A DNA stretch of 64,000 nucleotides from Roseomonas populi (GCF_024594815.1 NZ_JANJOU010000031.1:1-64000); one strand, 5' to 3'; counted from the first letter of the stretch, positions 52,426-61,055 are shown. Numbers and translations are program-made. The notes: generated by a model from the sequence alone, not told the origin.

Positions 52426-53786
52426 TCCGCCGCCTCCAGCATCTGCCCCCGCCCCCCACCTAGATCCCGCACGAGGCTCGCGAGCCCCTCCACCCGGAGC
52501 CTGATGTCCGCCCCCGTGCTCGACACCCTCACCCGCTCGACCAGCAGCCCGATGACCCGCGCCTGCTCCGCCGGGAATAGCTGGTCCCAGAGCGGCTCCA
52601 GCTGGAGCAGGGCGTCCCGGCTCTCGCCCTCGGTCAGGTCGGGGTCGCTGACCCGCGCCGCCGCCCAGGTGCCCACGATGATCTCCGGCTGGCGCAGGAG
52701 GGCACGCACCTGGGTGACGACCGCCCCTTCGATTTCCGCGGCCGAGATGCGCCGCACGAGGCTAGGGTCGGTGTCCTCCGTACCCTTCAGCGCGCTCTGG
52801 CTCACGTAGTACCGGTACAGCCGCCCACGCCGCCGCGTGTGGCTCGGCGACATGGCTCGACCGTCCGAGCCGTAGAGGAGCCCCTTCAGCAGCGCCGGCG
52901 TCTGGTTTCGATGGGCGTTCCCCCGGAGCTTGGGATGCTGGGCCAGGGCAGCGTGCACCCGGTCCCAGAGCGCCCGGTCGATGATGGCCTCGTGCTCACC
53001 GGGGTAGACCTTCCCCTTATGCGCGGCCTCGCCGACGTAGGTCCGATTCGCCAGCAGCTTGTAGACGTCGCCCTTGTTCAGGGGCCGGCCCGTCTTGCTG
53101 GTCCGACCCTCGGCCTGGAGCTGGCGGGCGGTGCCGGTGCCGGATCGGGTCTGCAGGAACAACTCGAACACGCGCCGGACGGTGCTGGCCTCGGCCGCGT
53201 TGATCAGGAGTTTCCGGTCCTTCACGTCGTAGCCGAGCGGCACCTTGCCTCCCATCCACATGCCGCGCGCCCGGGAGGCCGCGAACTTGTCCCGGATGCG
53301 CTCCCCGATCACCTCGCGCTCGAACTGGGCGAAGCTGAGGAGGATGTTGAGCGTCAGCCGCCCCATGCTCGTCGTGGTGTTGAAGGACTGGGTCACCGAG
53401 ACGAAGGTCACCCCGTGCGCCTCGAAGGTCTCCACCAGGCGGGAAAAGTCCATCAGCGACCGGCTCAGGCGGTCGATTTTGTAAACCACCACCACGTCCA
53501 CCCGGTCCTGCTCGATGTCGCGTATGAGCCGCTGCAGGGCCGGGCGCTCCAGGTTCCCACCCGAGAAGCCTCCGTCGTCGTAGCGGTCCTGGACCAGGGT
53601 CCAGCCCTCAGCACGCTGGGACAGCACGTAGGCCTCACAGGCGTCGCGCTGGACATCAAGGGTGTTGAACTCGCGCTCCAGCCCCTCCTCCGTGCTCTTG
53701 CGGGTGTAGACGGCACACCGGAGGCGCCGGGCAGGGGTGGGGGGAATGGCGGGGCTGAGGGTAGTGGAGGTCGAACGCCGGGCCAT
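52422..53786 (-). CDS. Serine recombinase (resolvase/invertase family)
   Basis: 454 residues. Catalytic Ser31 in CAVYTRKSTEEG, then YDDGGFSGGNLERPALQRL, VYKIDRLSRSLMDFSRLVE (102-120), FAQFEREVIGERIRDKFAASR, and the recombinase domain with GYDVKDRKLLINAAEASTVRRVFELFLQ and GDVYKLLANRTYVGEAAHKGKVYPGEHEAII. It breaks and joins DNA through a Ser-phosphate link and may integrate the element. ATG 53786 gives MARRSTS; its start overlaps DUF2924 (TGATG) and its stop overlaps the HTH gene. No att sites identified. Confidence 0.92.
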   Translation of the reverse strand: MARRSTSTTLSPAIPPTPARRLRCAVYTRKSTEEGLEREFNTLDVQRDACEAYVLSQRAEGWTLVQDRYDDGGFSGGNLERPALQRLIRDIEQDRVDVVVVYKIDRLSRSLMDFSRLVETFEAHGVTFVSVTQSFNTTTSMGRLTLNILLSFAQFEREVIGERIRDKFAASRARGMWMGGKVPLGYDVKDRKLLINAAEASTVRRVFELFLQTRSGTGTARQLQAEGRTSKTGRPLNKGDVYKLLANRTYVGEAAHKGKVYPGEHEAIIDRALWDRVHAALAQHPKLRGNAHRNQTPALLKGLLYGSDGRAMSPSHTRRRGRLYRYYVSQSALKGTEDTDPSLVRRISAAEIEGAVVTQVRALLRQPEIIVGTWAAARVSDPDLTEGESRDALLQLEPLWDQLFPAEQARVIGLLVERVRVSSTGADIRLRVEGLASLVRDLGGGRGQMLEAAE

Positions 53787-54334
53787 CAGCCGTTCCCCCG
53801 CCCGCCCTTGAGCCCGAAGAAGGTCCACCCGTTCCAGCGCGTGCCGGTGATGTGCCGCGCCACCGCGGAAAGCGACCGGTAGGGGCGGCCCTCGTACTCG
53901 AAGCCGTCCTGGAGCACCGTCACCGCGTGCTCGACACCCTGCCATTCGCGGATCAGGCGCGTGCCGGCGAGAGGACGGCTGTCCGCCCGGATCCGGCGCA
54001 GGACCACGTTGCCGCCGTCCAGCTGCTCGCCGAGCGCCTCCAGGCGGGCCCGGGTCTCAGGCTTCAGGCCACCGTAAGCGAGCTCCTGGATCCGGTACGC
54101 CAGCCGGCTGACCAGGTAGGCCCGGTTGAACGGGGGCGGTTCCTTGCCGAACAGCTCGCGCCACTGCTGCTTCAGCCCTGCTGTCGGCGTGCCCTTCAGG
54201 GCGGCCAAACGACCCAGCACGTCCGCGGGCGGGATGGAGGGAAAGGTCGGCGCGGTGCGAGGAGGAGGTAGCGGCTGGGCTGCCCGGCTCGCGCCCATGC
54301 CCCTCCCCCGCCACTCGGTGGAACTCTGGCTCAT
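53786..54334 (-). CDS. DUF2924 protein
   Basis: 182 residues. DVLGRLAALKGTPTAGLKQQWRELFGKEPPPFNRAYLVSRLAYRIQELAYGGL and RLIREWQGVEHAVTVLQDGFEYEGRPYRSLSAVARHITGTRWNGWTFFGL are the DUF2924 signatures. It accompanies serine recombinases in alphaproteobacterial elements; the role is unknown, possibly a directionality or DNA-binding factor. Coupled to both neighbours. Confidence 0.85.
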   Translation of the reverse strand: MSQSSTEWRGRGMGASRAAQPLPPPRTAPTFPSIPPADVLGRLAALKGTPTAGLKQQWRELFGKEPPPFNRAYLVSRLAYRIQELAYGGLKPETRARLEALGEQLDGGNVVLRRIRADSRPLAGTRLIREWQGVEHAVTVLQDGFEYEGRPYRSLSAVARHITGTRWNGWTFFGLKGGRGNG

Positions 54335-54552
54335 GCGTGTCTCCCGGTTTGGACACCCGCACCACCGCTCTGTTGAGGCCGGAAGTGTAGCGAACTCTCT
54401 CCCCCAACCCGGATCGTCTCGGCGTCTCGCGCGAGATCCTCGGCGGTGTGGGCACGGAGCCGCACCAGCCCCGCCGCGAGCAGGGCGCAGACCTCGCGCA
54501 GGTGCGGGGGGAGGTGGAGGTTGGGGGCGGGCTTGGGGGTTTGGCGCTGCAT
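54331..54552 (-). CDS. Small protein heading the recombinase operon
   Basis: 73 residues: NLHLPPHLREVCALLAAGLVRLRAHTAEDLARDAETIRVGGESSLHF. ATG 54552 chosen because upstream codons to 54810 enter the opposite gene. Start of an overlapping operon with DUF2924, the recombinase and the HTH protein. Confidence 0.6.
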   Translation of the reverse strand: MQRQTPKPAPNLHLPPHLREVCALLAAGLVRLRAHTAEDLARDAETIRVGGESSLHFRPQQSGGAGVQTGRHA

Positions 54553-54653
54553 GTTCGACGACCAGGAGTGGATCATCTCCAGCAGTCGAAACAGCAAAAA
54601 CAGTCGCTTAGTGTAGGGGAGCGAAAACAAAGGTAGAACGAAGTGTTGCGGAC

Positions 54654-54694
54654 TATAATCCCAGCGAATCGGGCGCCTCCTCCGGGGGCCCGAT
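54654..54694 (+). promoter_or_regulatory. Possible promoter and leader hairpin
   Basis: A perfect TATAAT at 54654-54659 lies 67 bases before the 388-residue gene; no good -35 is seen 17 bases upstream. Between it and the gene is a dyad ATCGGGC (54668-54674) and GCCCGAT (54688-54694), which would form in the leader RNA. Confidence 0.35.
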
Positions 54695-54725
54695 CCTGGT
54701 TCCCCCTCGGAGTCCTGCCCCACCC

Positions 54726-55892
54726 ATGCCGACCGTTGCCCAGTTCCTCCGCAGCACGCCGCCCGCAGCTCTTCGCGGCTACTTCGATGCTCTGCAGGCG
54801 CCACTGCCACCGGAGCTACCCTGGGATGGTCCAGGGCATGCGATTGTCGCGCCGCTGCTGCAGGCCGTGAACGACCTCGACGATCTCTCCCGCGACAAGG
54901 TCCTCAACGACGCTGACCGGGTCGGCGCCATGGCCGACGAGGCCGGCGAGGCAGCCCTCTACTCGGTCACCTCCTCGCGTGCCGTTCTCGACATGTTGGA
55001 GAACAGCCACGCCCGCGCCCTCTGGATGTTTCAGCACGACCCCGCGGGCTTCAGTCACGCCGAGGAGGTTCGCTATGCCGACGACAAGCGCTTCGGGCGG
55101 CTCTGGGAGGGCTTCGTCCTCCAGCCCGAATGCAGCGTGGCCCGGGAGGGTACGGCCCTCCAGGAGTTCCAGAAGGCCATCGCCGAACGCTTCGAAAGCC
55201 GCCACGTCCACGTCGAGATCTGCGACCGTGCCCGCCCCGTCCTCGGCAGCGAGGATGCATCGCTCGTGCAGGTGGCGATCTACCGCGAGGGCCGGGCGGG
55301 CGACATCCGCGAGTTCGTGGACGGCAGACTCGACCGCAGGCCCTGGCGCCCAGTGATCGAGGCCGCGCTTACCTATGAGCCGGACACCGGAACCGTGGAG
55401 GTTGTCGCGCCCGTTGCCGAGACGCGTGAGGAGTTGGTGCGGATGTTTGCCAGTCACCTGCTCGGCAGCCTGTTCTTGGGCGACCGGCTCCGCGTGCGCC
55501 AGTACAGCCTGGAGCGCCTGCGGGAACCCTTCTCCTTTCCCCACGACCCGGAGGATGGCATCGAGGGGGTGCGGGTGAACCTGCTGCGGCTGATGCCGTA
55601 CGACAGCCAGGGCGAGCGCATCACGCTGGAGTGCCGCCGCGGGTCGGACCGCAGCATCTGGCAGGTGGCCGAGGAGCGACTGCGCGACCAGGGACAGCGG
55701 ATCGAGAACTACCTCATCGTGCAGACGCAGTTCACCATCAGCTTCCGGGCCACCCCGGGTCGGAGGGGCAAGCGAACCCTGCCCGTGCGCATCTCCATGC
55801 CCAAGGGCTGCGACCTGAAGGACCGGACGGACCGCGAGCGGCTGATCGGCGAGAAGTACCTGCGCCGCTGGGGCCTGCTGAGAGATCTCTGA
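54726..55892 (+). CDS. Unrecognised protein, module gene A
   Basis: 388 residues, cytoplasmic, no TM or signal. Sequence alternates helical and strand-rich parts: LLQAVNDLDDLSRDKVLNDADRVGAMADEAGEAALYSV, WMFQHDPAGFSHAEEVRYADDKRFGRLWEGF, then a beta-rich C-terminal half (GTVEVVAPVAETREELVRMFASHLLG and ISFRATPGRRGKRTLPVRIS). I do not recognise a known domain. The C-terminal half contains many basic residues and could bind nucleic acid. Followed by the next gene after one base, on the same mRNA. Divergent from the recombinase operon. Confidence 0.75.
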   Translation: MPTVAQFLRSTPPAALRGYFDALQAPLPPELPWDGPGHAIVAPLLQAVNDLDDLSRDKVLNDADRVGAMADEAGEAALYSVTSSRAVLDMLENSHARALWMFQHDPAGFSHAEEVRYADDKRFGRLWEGFVLQPECSVAREGTALQEFQKAIAERFESRHVHVEICDRARPVLGSEDASLVQVAIYREGRAGDIREFVDGRLDRRPWRPVIEAALTYEPDTGTVEVVAPVAETREELVRMFASHLLGSLFLGDRLRVRQYSLERLREPFSFPHDPEDGIEGVRVNLLRLMPYDSQGERITLECRRGSDRSIWQVAEERLRDQGQRIENYLIVQTQFTISFRATPGRRGKRTLPVRISMPKGCDLKDRTDRERLIGEKYLRRWGLLRDL

Positions 55893-55893
55893 G

Positions 55894-56826
55894 GTGAGCT
55901 GCCCTGCTGAGCTGACCCGGGAGGCGGTTGCGCTCCTTCTAACCCTCCTAGAAGGGCGCGAGCCCTGCCTGTCGGGCGCGGCGGCGGGGATGCAGCCGGG
56001 GGAGACAGCCCTCCTTTGCGAGGCCGGTCTGCTGGTCCCAGACGGGCACGAGAACGTCGCGGTGGTGCCGGGCGACGATGACGACGTCCCCGTGTCGCTG
56101 TTCTGGTCGGATCGGCTCGGGGGCTTAGCGGCGTTCAGTGCGACGTGTGGCCCTCTCCGGGTTCCGCCTGAGCAGCTCGTGCGGCGGCGGGTCGACGTCG
56201 CGGCCGTCCTCGCGAGCATGATGGGAGGCCTCGAACTTCCCTCCTGCTGGCAGCCCATCGAACGGGTGGACGGGCTTGCCTGGGAACTGGGCGAAGTGCG
56301 CCTCAACAATGGACCGCAGCGGAACTCGCTCTGGTTCGCTCGCCGCCTCTCGGATCGCGTGGTGCAGAAGCAGGTCAAGGCCGCACTCCTGGCACGTCCG
56401 CATCCCCGGCTACGCGTTCTGCTGACGAGCAGCCGAGGCGAGCGCCTCGACGACCTCGAACTGCCTGGGACCTCGGTGGTCCCGATGCGGGACGTGCTTA
56501 CCACGCCAGATGCTCCCGCCGTCTCGGGCGAGATCCTCGGCGCACGGATCAGCGGCGCGCCGCCCCGCGATGATGGCCGGCCCATCGCGCTGTCTCCGGA
56601 CGGACGGACACTGACGATCAACGGCAACGAGGTCCTGACCTTCACGGCGCCAGGGCACGTCGCTGCAATCCGGTCGCTGGTCGCGGCATTCGAGGAGGGC
56701 CGCGGACTTCCGGTCGGTGAGATCACGCACCTCGGCAGCCCCGACCGTCTCTTTGGCGCAAAACGCTGGAAGGAGTTGTCCCGCTTCCTCAAAAGCCAGG
56801 GTGGGCTTTGGCGCCTCGTGCCCTGA
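55894..56826 (+). CDS. Unrecognised protein, module gene B
   Basis: 310 residues from a GTG at 55894, one base after the stop of module gene A. N-terminal part LTREAVALLLTLLEGREPCLSGAAAGMQPGE has a winged-helix feel; the middle has RVDVAAVLASMMGGLEL; the C-terminus (NGNEVLTFTAPGHVAAIRSLVAAFEEGRGLPVGEI, RLFGAKRWKELSRFLKSQ) also looks like a winged helix. No known family named. It always appears, by overlap, as partner of module gene A in this window. Could be regulatory or DNA-binding. Confidence 0.72.
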   Translation: MSCPAELTREAVALLLTLLEGREPCLSGAAAGMQPGETALLCEAGLLVPDGHENVAVVPGDDDDVPVSLFWSDRLGGLAAFSATCGPLRVPPEQLVRRRVDVAAVLASMMGGLELPSCWQPIERVDGLAWELGEVRLNNGPQRNSLWFARRLSDRVVQKQVKAALLARPHPRLRVLLTSSRGERLDDLELPGTSVVPMRDVLTTPDAPAVSGEILGARISGAPPRDDGRPIALSPDGRTLTINGNEVLTFTAPGHVAAIRSLVAAFEEGRGLPVGEITHLGSPDRLFGAKRWKELSRFLKSQGGLWRLVP

Positions 56827-56830
56827 GGGT

Positions 56831-56886
56831 CTTCTGGCGATCCTTCTGGCATCCTTCTGGCATCCTTCTGGGGACTTTCTGGAGCC
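56831..56886. repeat. Five 11-nt iteron-like repeats
   Basis: Units starting at 56831, 56843, 56854, 56865 and 56876 share CTTCTGGC(ATC) or close forms, at an 11-nt period (first unit 12). Such helical-phase repeats are typical of binding sites for a Rep or regulator protein. They lie in the leader of the AlpA-like gene, 52 bases before its ATG. Confidence 0.75.
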
Positions 56887-56937
56887 CCTTCTTCGACCTT
56901 CCCCGCAGTCACCAACCGGACTGCGAGGAACAGCACG

Positions 56938-57177
56938 ATGTCCATCACCCTTCTGCACCAGGCCGAACTGGCCCGCCGCTGGCGCGTCTCCCCCCGCACC
57001 CTGGAGCGCTGGCGCTGGACCAACCAGGGCCCGGCCTACCTCAAGCTCGGCGGCTCCGTGGCCTACCGCCTGGAGGACGTCCTCGCCTACGAGGCCGCCC
57101 AGCGGCGCACCACCAAGGCGCAGGCCGAACAGGCCCTCACCGGGCCTGAGCGCTTTGCCCGTGGGATCGCGGGGTGA
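56938..57177 (+). CDS. AlpA/excisionase-like HTH protein
   Basis: 79 residues. LHQAELARRWRVSPRTLERWRWTNQGPAYLKLGGSVAYRLEDVLAYEAAQ is a MerR-like helix-turn-helix of the AlpA/Xis type. In phages and satellites such proteins act as excisionases or activate element genes. It sits between an iteron-like array and the DUF3987 gene, so it may bind the array. Confidence 0.85.
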   Translation: MSITLLHQAELARRWRVSPRTLERWRWTNQGPAYLKLGGSVAYRLEDVLAYEAAQRRTTKAQAEQALTGPERFARGIAG

Positions 57178-57419
57178 TGCCGATGCCGGACCGCCCCACC
57201 TTCACGCCGGAGGAGCAGGCCGCGCTGCGCATCGCGCTGCTCGCCTTCTTTGCCCGTCTCGGGCTGCAGCCACGCATCAACCCGCGCACCGGCGACCTGC
57301 ACGTCGACCTCCAGGAGCTCTGTCAGGCCCTCGGCTGCACAGAGGAGGACCTCGCCCGCACGTTCTGCAAGGACGCGCTGACCACGGGCACCCTCGACAG
57401 CACGGTGCCGCTGCAGTGA
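57177..57419 (+). CDS. Small hypothetical protein
   Basis: 80 residues: FTPEEQAALRIALLAFFARLGLQPRINPRTGDLHVDLQELCQALGCTEEDLARTFCKDAL. ATG 57177 overlaps the AlpA-like stop (TGATG); its stop overlaps the DUF3987 start (GTGA). Compact helical protein, family not recognised, probably part of the replication cassette. Confidence 0.65.
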   Translation: MPMPDRPTFTPEEQAALRIALLAFFARLGLQPRINPRTGDLHVDLQELCQALGCTEEDLARTFCKDALTTGTLDSTVPLQ

Positions 57420-59962
57420 GCGCCGAACAGGCCACCATCTCTCTTGGCCGGACCGAGGCAGACCCAAGGGACCTCTTCGATCGCCCCGTTGCAGTGACCC
57501 TGTTCGGGGACTACGCCGCGACCCGAAAGGGCGAGGAGCTGACCACCCTCCGCCACTTGGCTGGGCGGATCGCCTCGACCACCGCATCCACCAAGGCCCA
57601 GCTCCCCTGGCTCAAGCTGGCCCGCTTCGGTGAGAGCCGGACCGAGAAGGGCAGCCTGCGCCACGATGCCAATGTGCTGTCCATCTCCGGCATTGAGGCC
57701 GATTACGACGGGGAGCGGATGTCCTTCGAGGAGGCGGTGGAGGTCGCGACCAAGGCCGACCTCCTCTGCCTGATCTACACGTCCCCGTCGCACACCACAG
57801 CCAGGCCCCGGTGGCGGGTGCTCTGCCCTATCTCGCAGGAGCTGCCGCCCGACCAGCGGTCCCACCTCCTCGGGCGGCTGAACGGACTATTCGCCGGCGT
57901 CTTCTCCGGCGAGAGCTGGACACTGTCCCAGGCCTACTACTTCGGGTCAGTCGCTTCGAACCCGGACCACAGGGTCGAGCTCGTGGACGGAACGCCGATC
58001 GACCTCCTGGACGAACTCGATGAGACCTGGCGGGGCAAGCCGAACACCCTCTCGGCCAAGGCCCCGGACGGGGCGCCAAGGCAGGGCCCCGTGGATGAGC
58101 CGGCCCTTCTGGATGAGATCCGTTCCGGTGCGGCATACCACGCCGCCTCCGTCCGCCTGCTCGGCCGCTGGGCTCGGGACGGCATCCCCTACATGGAAGC
58201 GCGGCAGAGGCTGAGGACGGCCATGGAGGAGGTCGGCCCCGCCGACCGTGATCACCGCTGGCAGAACCGCTACGCCGACATCGACCGCTGCCTGGATGGC
58301 ATCTACGGCAAGGAGGCTGCCGCCAAGGATCGGGGAGAGCGCCCCGCCGCTCCACCTCAGCGGGGCCGGCACCGACCCAGCACGCCGGCGGCGTTGTCGG
58401 ACCAGGAATGGCCGGAGCCGATCGACTTCCTCGCCGACGACGAGCTGACCGGCGCACCAGAGTTGCGCCCGGAGCACCTGCCGGAGACGCTCTACCCATT
58501 CGTCCACGACACCGCGGCCCGCATGGGAGTGGATCCGGCCGGCGTTGCCCTCGCCGCGCTGGTCACCTGCGCCGCAGCGGTCAGCGATCGGTGGTGCATC
58601 CAGCCCAAGCGCTTTGACGATACTTGGACCGAGAATCCCCGGCTCTGGGGCGGGCTGGTGGGCGACCCCTCGATCCTGAAATCCCCTGTCATCGCCGCCT
58701 GCACCAAGCCGATAGACCGCTTGGAGGCTGAGGCCCGTGAGCGCTTCAGCCAGGCCATGGTCGCCTATCTCGCCGCCCTGGAGGCCTGGAAGGCGGCCAA
58801 GAAGTCTGGGAAGGGCGAGCCGGGCGAGGAGCCCCGGCGACCGCGTCTCGACCGATATCTGGTCGAGGGCACCACCGTCGAAGCGCTCTCCGAGGCGCTG
58901 CGCGACGACTCTGACGCGAGACAGCGCGCCCCGGCAGGCAAAATCTTGGTGCGGCAGGACGAGATGAGCGAGTGGCTCGCGAGCTTCGACCGTTACCGGT
59001 CAGGAGGGACGGGCAGTTCCGACCGCGGCGCCTATCTGCGTCTCTACAATGGTGGGCGCTACACGATCGACCGCATCCTTCGCGGCAGCTTTGCCATCCC
59101 GAATTGGTCGGCCTGCTTCATCGGTGGCATCCAGCCCGGCCCTATTCAGAAGGTGGCGCAGAACGCCGAGGAGGACGGCCTGCTGCAGCGCTTCGTCTTC
59201 TGCGTGCCCGCGGCCCAGGGTAAGGGGGAGGACAGGCAGCCTGACCGCAAGGCCCTGGAGGGGTACGAGAGCCTGGTCCGCAGGCTTGCGGCACTGCATC
59301 CACCGCGCCCGCAGTTTGGGAGCTCCTTCGGCCCTGTGGTGCTGCACGCGGACGCGCATCTCTATCGCGAGGAAAGCAATGAACTGGCCCGAGCCCTCGC
59401 CGCTATGCCCGACACCTCCGGCCGGCTTAAGGCGGCTTTTGGTAAGTGGCCGGGCCTTTGGGCGAGGATCGCCCTCCTGTTCCATCTCATCGAGCAGGCC
59501 AGCCCGGTGGAGGAAGGGGAGAGCCGGCCGGTAGTGCAGGTGCTCACCGCGGAGACGGCGAGGCGCGCCTCGGCCTACCTGGAGGAGGTTCTCCTGCCGC
59601 ACCTCTTGCGGGCAGACGCGGTTATGTACACGACGCGGCAGACCGGTCATGCGCGCTGGATCGCGGGGTTCATCCTGGCCAAGCGTCAGGAGCGCGTCGC
59701 GATGCGCGACATCGTCCAGGCCTATGGCGCCCTGCGAGCCCCGGAGCGCCGGCGCGAACTGCTCGACGTCATGGAGGGGCTGGTCTCGATGGGCTGGGTG
59801 CGCCCTGAGGAGCGGCAGGATCCGACCCGGCCTCCCTCGGCGTGGCACGTCAACCCAGCCTTGCTGACGCGCTTTGCCGAGCGCGGGGAGGCCGAGCGGC
59901 TGCGACGCAAGGAGCTGCGCGAAGAAGTCGGCGAGATCATCCGGTCCCGCCGGCGCGCGTGA
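57416..59962 (+). CDS. DUF3987 primase/helicase-like replication protein
   Basis: 848 residues from a GTG (57416). N-terminal half has a primase-like segment (GIEADYDGERMSFEEAVEVATKADLLCLIYTSPSHT, WRVLCPIS), typical of phage and plasmid D5/VirE-type proteins. The DUF3987 region starts near residue 330; a Walker-A-like GDPSILKSP is at 416-424 and an acidic DE near 515 (VRQDEMSEWL). It likely acts as an element-borne replication ATPase. Coupled to the small gene before it. Confidence 0.85.
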   Translation: MSAEQATISLGRTEADPRDLFDRPVAVTLFGDYAATRKGEELTTLRHLAGRIASTTASTKAQLPWLKLARFGESRTEKGSLRHDANVLSISGIEADYDGERMSFEEAVEVATKADLLCLIYTSPSHTTARPRWRVLCPISQELPPDQRSHLLGRLNGLFAGVFSGESWTLSQAYYFGSVASNPDHRVELVDGTPIDLLDELDETWRGKPNTLSAKAPDGAPRQGPVDEPALLDEIRSGAAYHAASVRLLGRWARDGIPYMEARQRLRTAMEEVGPADRDHRWQNRYADIDRCLDGIYGKEAAAKDRGERPAAPPQRGRHRPSTPAALSDQEWPEPIDFLADDELTGAPELRPEHLPETLYPFVHDTAARMGVDPAGVALAALVTCAAAVSDRWCIQPKRFDDTWTENPRLWGGLVGDPSILKSPVIAACTKPIDRLEAEARERFSQAMVAYLAALEAWKAAKKSGKGEPGEEPRRPRLDRYLVEGTTVEALSEALRDDSDARQRAPAGKILVRQDEMSEWLASFDRYRSGGTGSSDRGAYLRLYNGGRYTIDRILRGSFAIPNWSACFIGGIQPGPIQKVAQNAEEDGLLQRFVFCVPAAQGKGEDRQPDRKALEGYESLVRRLAALHPPRPQFGSSFGPVVLHADAHLYREESNELARALAAMPDTSGRLKAAFGKWPGLWARIALLFHLIEQASPVEEGESRPVVQVLTAETARRASAYLEEVLLPHLLRADAVMYTTRQTGHARWIAGFILAKRQERVAMRDIVQAYGALRAPERRRELLDVMEGLVSMGWVRPEERQDPTRPPSAWHVNPALLTRFAERGEAERLRRKELREEVGEIIRSRRRA

Positions 59963-59967
59963 TGGGG

Positions 59968-59984
59968 GATGCTGCAAATGTTGC
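59968..59984 (+). repeat. 17-bp TGTTGC-type repeat, copy 1
   Basis: GATGCTGCAAATGTTGC, 5 bases after the DUF3987 stop. Copy 2 (60953-60969) differs at one base; an inverted copy 3 is at 61056-61072. Copies 1 and 2 are separated by the IS. Confidence 0.7.
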
Positions 59985-60090
59985 TGGTGCCGCTGCAGAC
60001 CGCACCTCGTGAACAGCTGCACCGACATCCTTCAGTGTCGCCGTTGATCCCTGACGCGCTTGAGCTAAGGTCGCCTTCCCTGCGCTGCTA

Positions 60091-60108
60091 GAGCCTGTTA
60101 GCGCCTGA
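60091..60108 (+). repeat. Left terminal inverted repeat of the IS
   Basis: GAGCCTGTTAGCGCCTGA; pairs with 60916-60933. Confidence 0.8.
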
Positions 60109-60153
60109 ATCCTCGTCCACGTGCCTGCGTTCTCTGGCTTTCTGGAGAACGGG

Positions 60154-60926
60154 ATGGCGCTGACGGATGAGCAGTGGGCGGTGCTGGAGCCTCTTGTCGA
60201 GGCCTGCCGCCCGCACGCCAAGGTGCCACCTCAGCACCTGCGCCGGACCATCGGGGCCATTCTCTGGCGGCACGACAACGGCGCGAAGTGGCGGGCCCTG
60301 CCGGTGGAGGAGGGGCCCTGGTGGATGGCCGCACAGACCTTCATACGCTGGTCGCGCCTGGGCGTCTGGGAACGCCTGCTGAGCATGGCGCAGGACCGGG
60401 GCATCGGGCTCGGCATGACCTTCCTCGACGGCACCTCCGTGCGGGCACACGCCAAGGCCACCGGGGCGGCCAAAAAGGCGCGACTGCGACGGAGCGGGAT
60501 GAGCGTGAGGCGCTTGGTCGCTCTCGTGGCGGCTTCGGCACCAAGGTCTGCGTGATCGCGGACAGCGCAGGCCGCGCCGTTGCCTTCTCACTGACGCCAG
60601 GGCAAGCGCACGAACTGCCCCACGCCGTGCCCCTCCTCGCCACGCTTCCCGGCGTGCCGCTCTGGGTGGTGGGCGACCGCGGCTACTCCAGCCATGCCTT
60701 CCGCCAGCACGTCTGGGACCTCGGCGCACGGCCCGCCATCCCGACGAAGCGGAATGAGGCCCCGGTCGCCTGCCCCGACTGGATCTACAACAACCGCAAC
60801 CGCGTCGAACGCCTCTGGGCCAGGCTCAAGGAGTGGCGCGCCGTCGCCACACGTTACGAGAAGACCGCATCCAGCTTCCTCGGCGTCCTCCACCTCGCCG
60901 CCGCCCTCGACTGGCTCAAGCACTAA
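60154..60926 (+). CDS. IS5-family transposase, made by frameshift
   Basis: ORF A (60154-60555) encodes MALTDEQWAVLEPL and GMTFLDGTSVRAHAK with the first catalytic Asp. ORF B continues in the -1 frame: GFGTKVCVIADSAGR, VVGDRGYSSHAFRQ (second Asp) and NRNRVERLWARLKEWRAVATRYEKTASSFLGVLHLAAALDWL (Glu). The frames join at the AAAAAG near 60471-60476, a slippery run, so a full DDE transposase of about 257 residues would arise by programmed -1 frameshift. ATG 60154 has GGAGAACGGG upstream. The stop lies in the right inverted repeat. Confidence 0.82.
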
Positions 60927-60933
60927 CAGGCCC
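60916..60933 (-). repeat. Right terminal inverted repeat of the IS
   Basis: Reads GGGCCTGTTAGTGCTTGA on the minus strand; 15 of 18 match the left end. Flanked by TA. Confidence 0.8.
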
Positions 60934-60952
60934 TAGTCCGTTATGGCGGCAC

Positions 60953-60969
60953 GATGTTGCAAATGTTGC
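60953..60969 (+). repeat. 17-bp TGTTGC-type repeat, copy 2
   Basis: GATGTTGCAAATGTTGC; one base differs from copy 1. Confidence 0.7.
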
Positions 60970-61055
60970 TACGCACGCGCGAGACATTGCATCATTGCAC
61001 CCCTCCCCTCCCTCTTTCAATGTCCGCACCTCTCTCCGTCGCTCCACGCGCGCAA

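Larger units (their letters stand above)
60091..60933 (+). mobile_element. IS5-family (IS427-like) insertion sequence
   Basis: 843 bp. Terminal inverted repeats GAGCCTGTTAGCGCCTGA (left) and its complement at the right end match at 15 of 18. It is flanked by TA on both sides (60089-60090, 60934-60935), the usual 2-bp target duplication of this group. Contains one transposase encoded in two overlapping frames. Both ends look intact. Confidence 0.88.

Noticed and set aside
54816-57023. 735-codon open frame on the minus strand
   Set aside because: It is exactly antisense to the two-gene module and AlpA gene, Arg/Ser/Pro-rich, and has no domain; a high-GC shadow.
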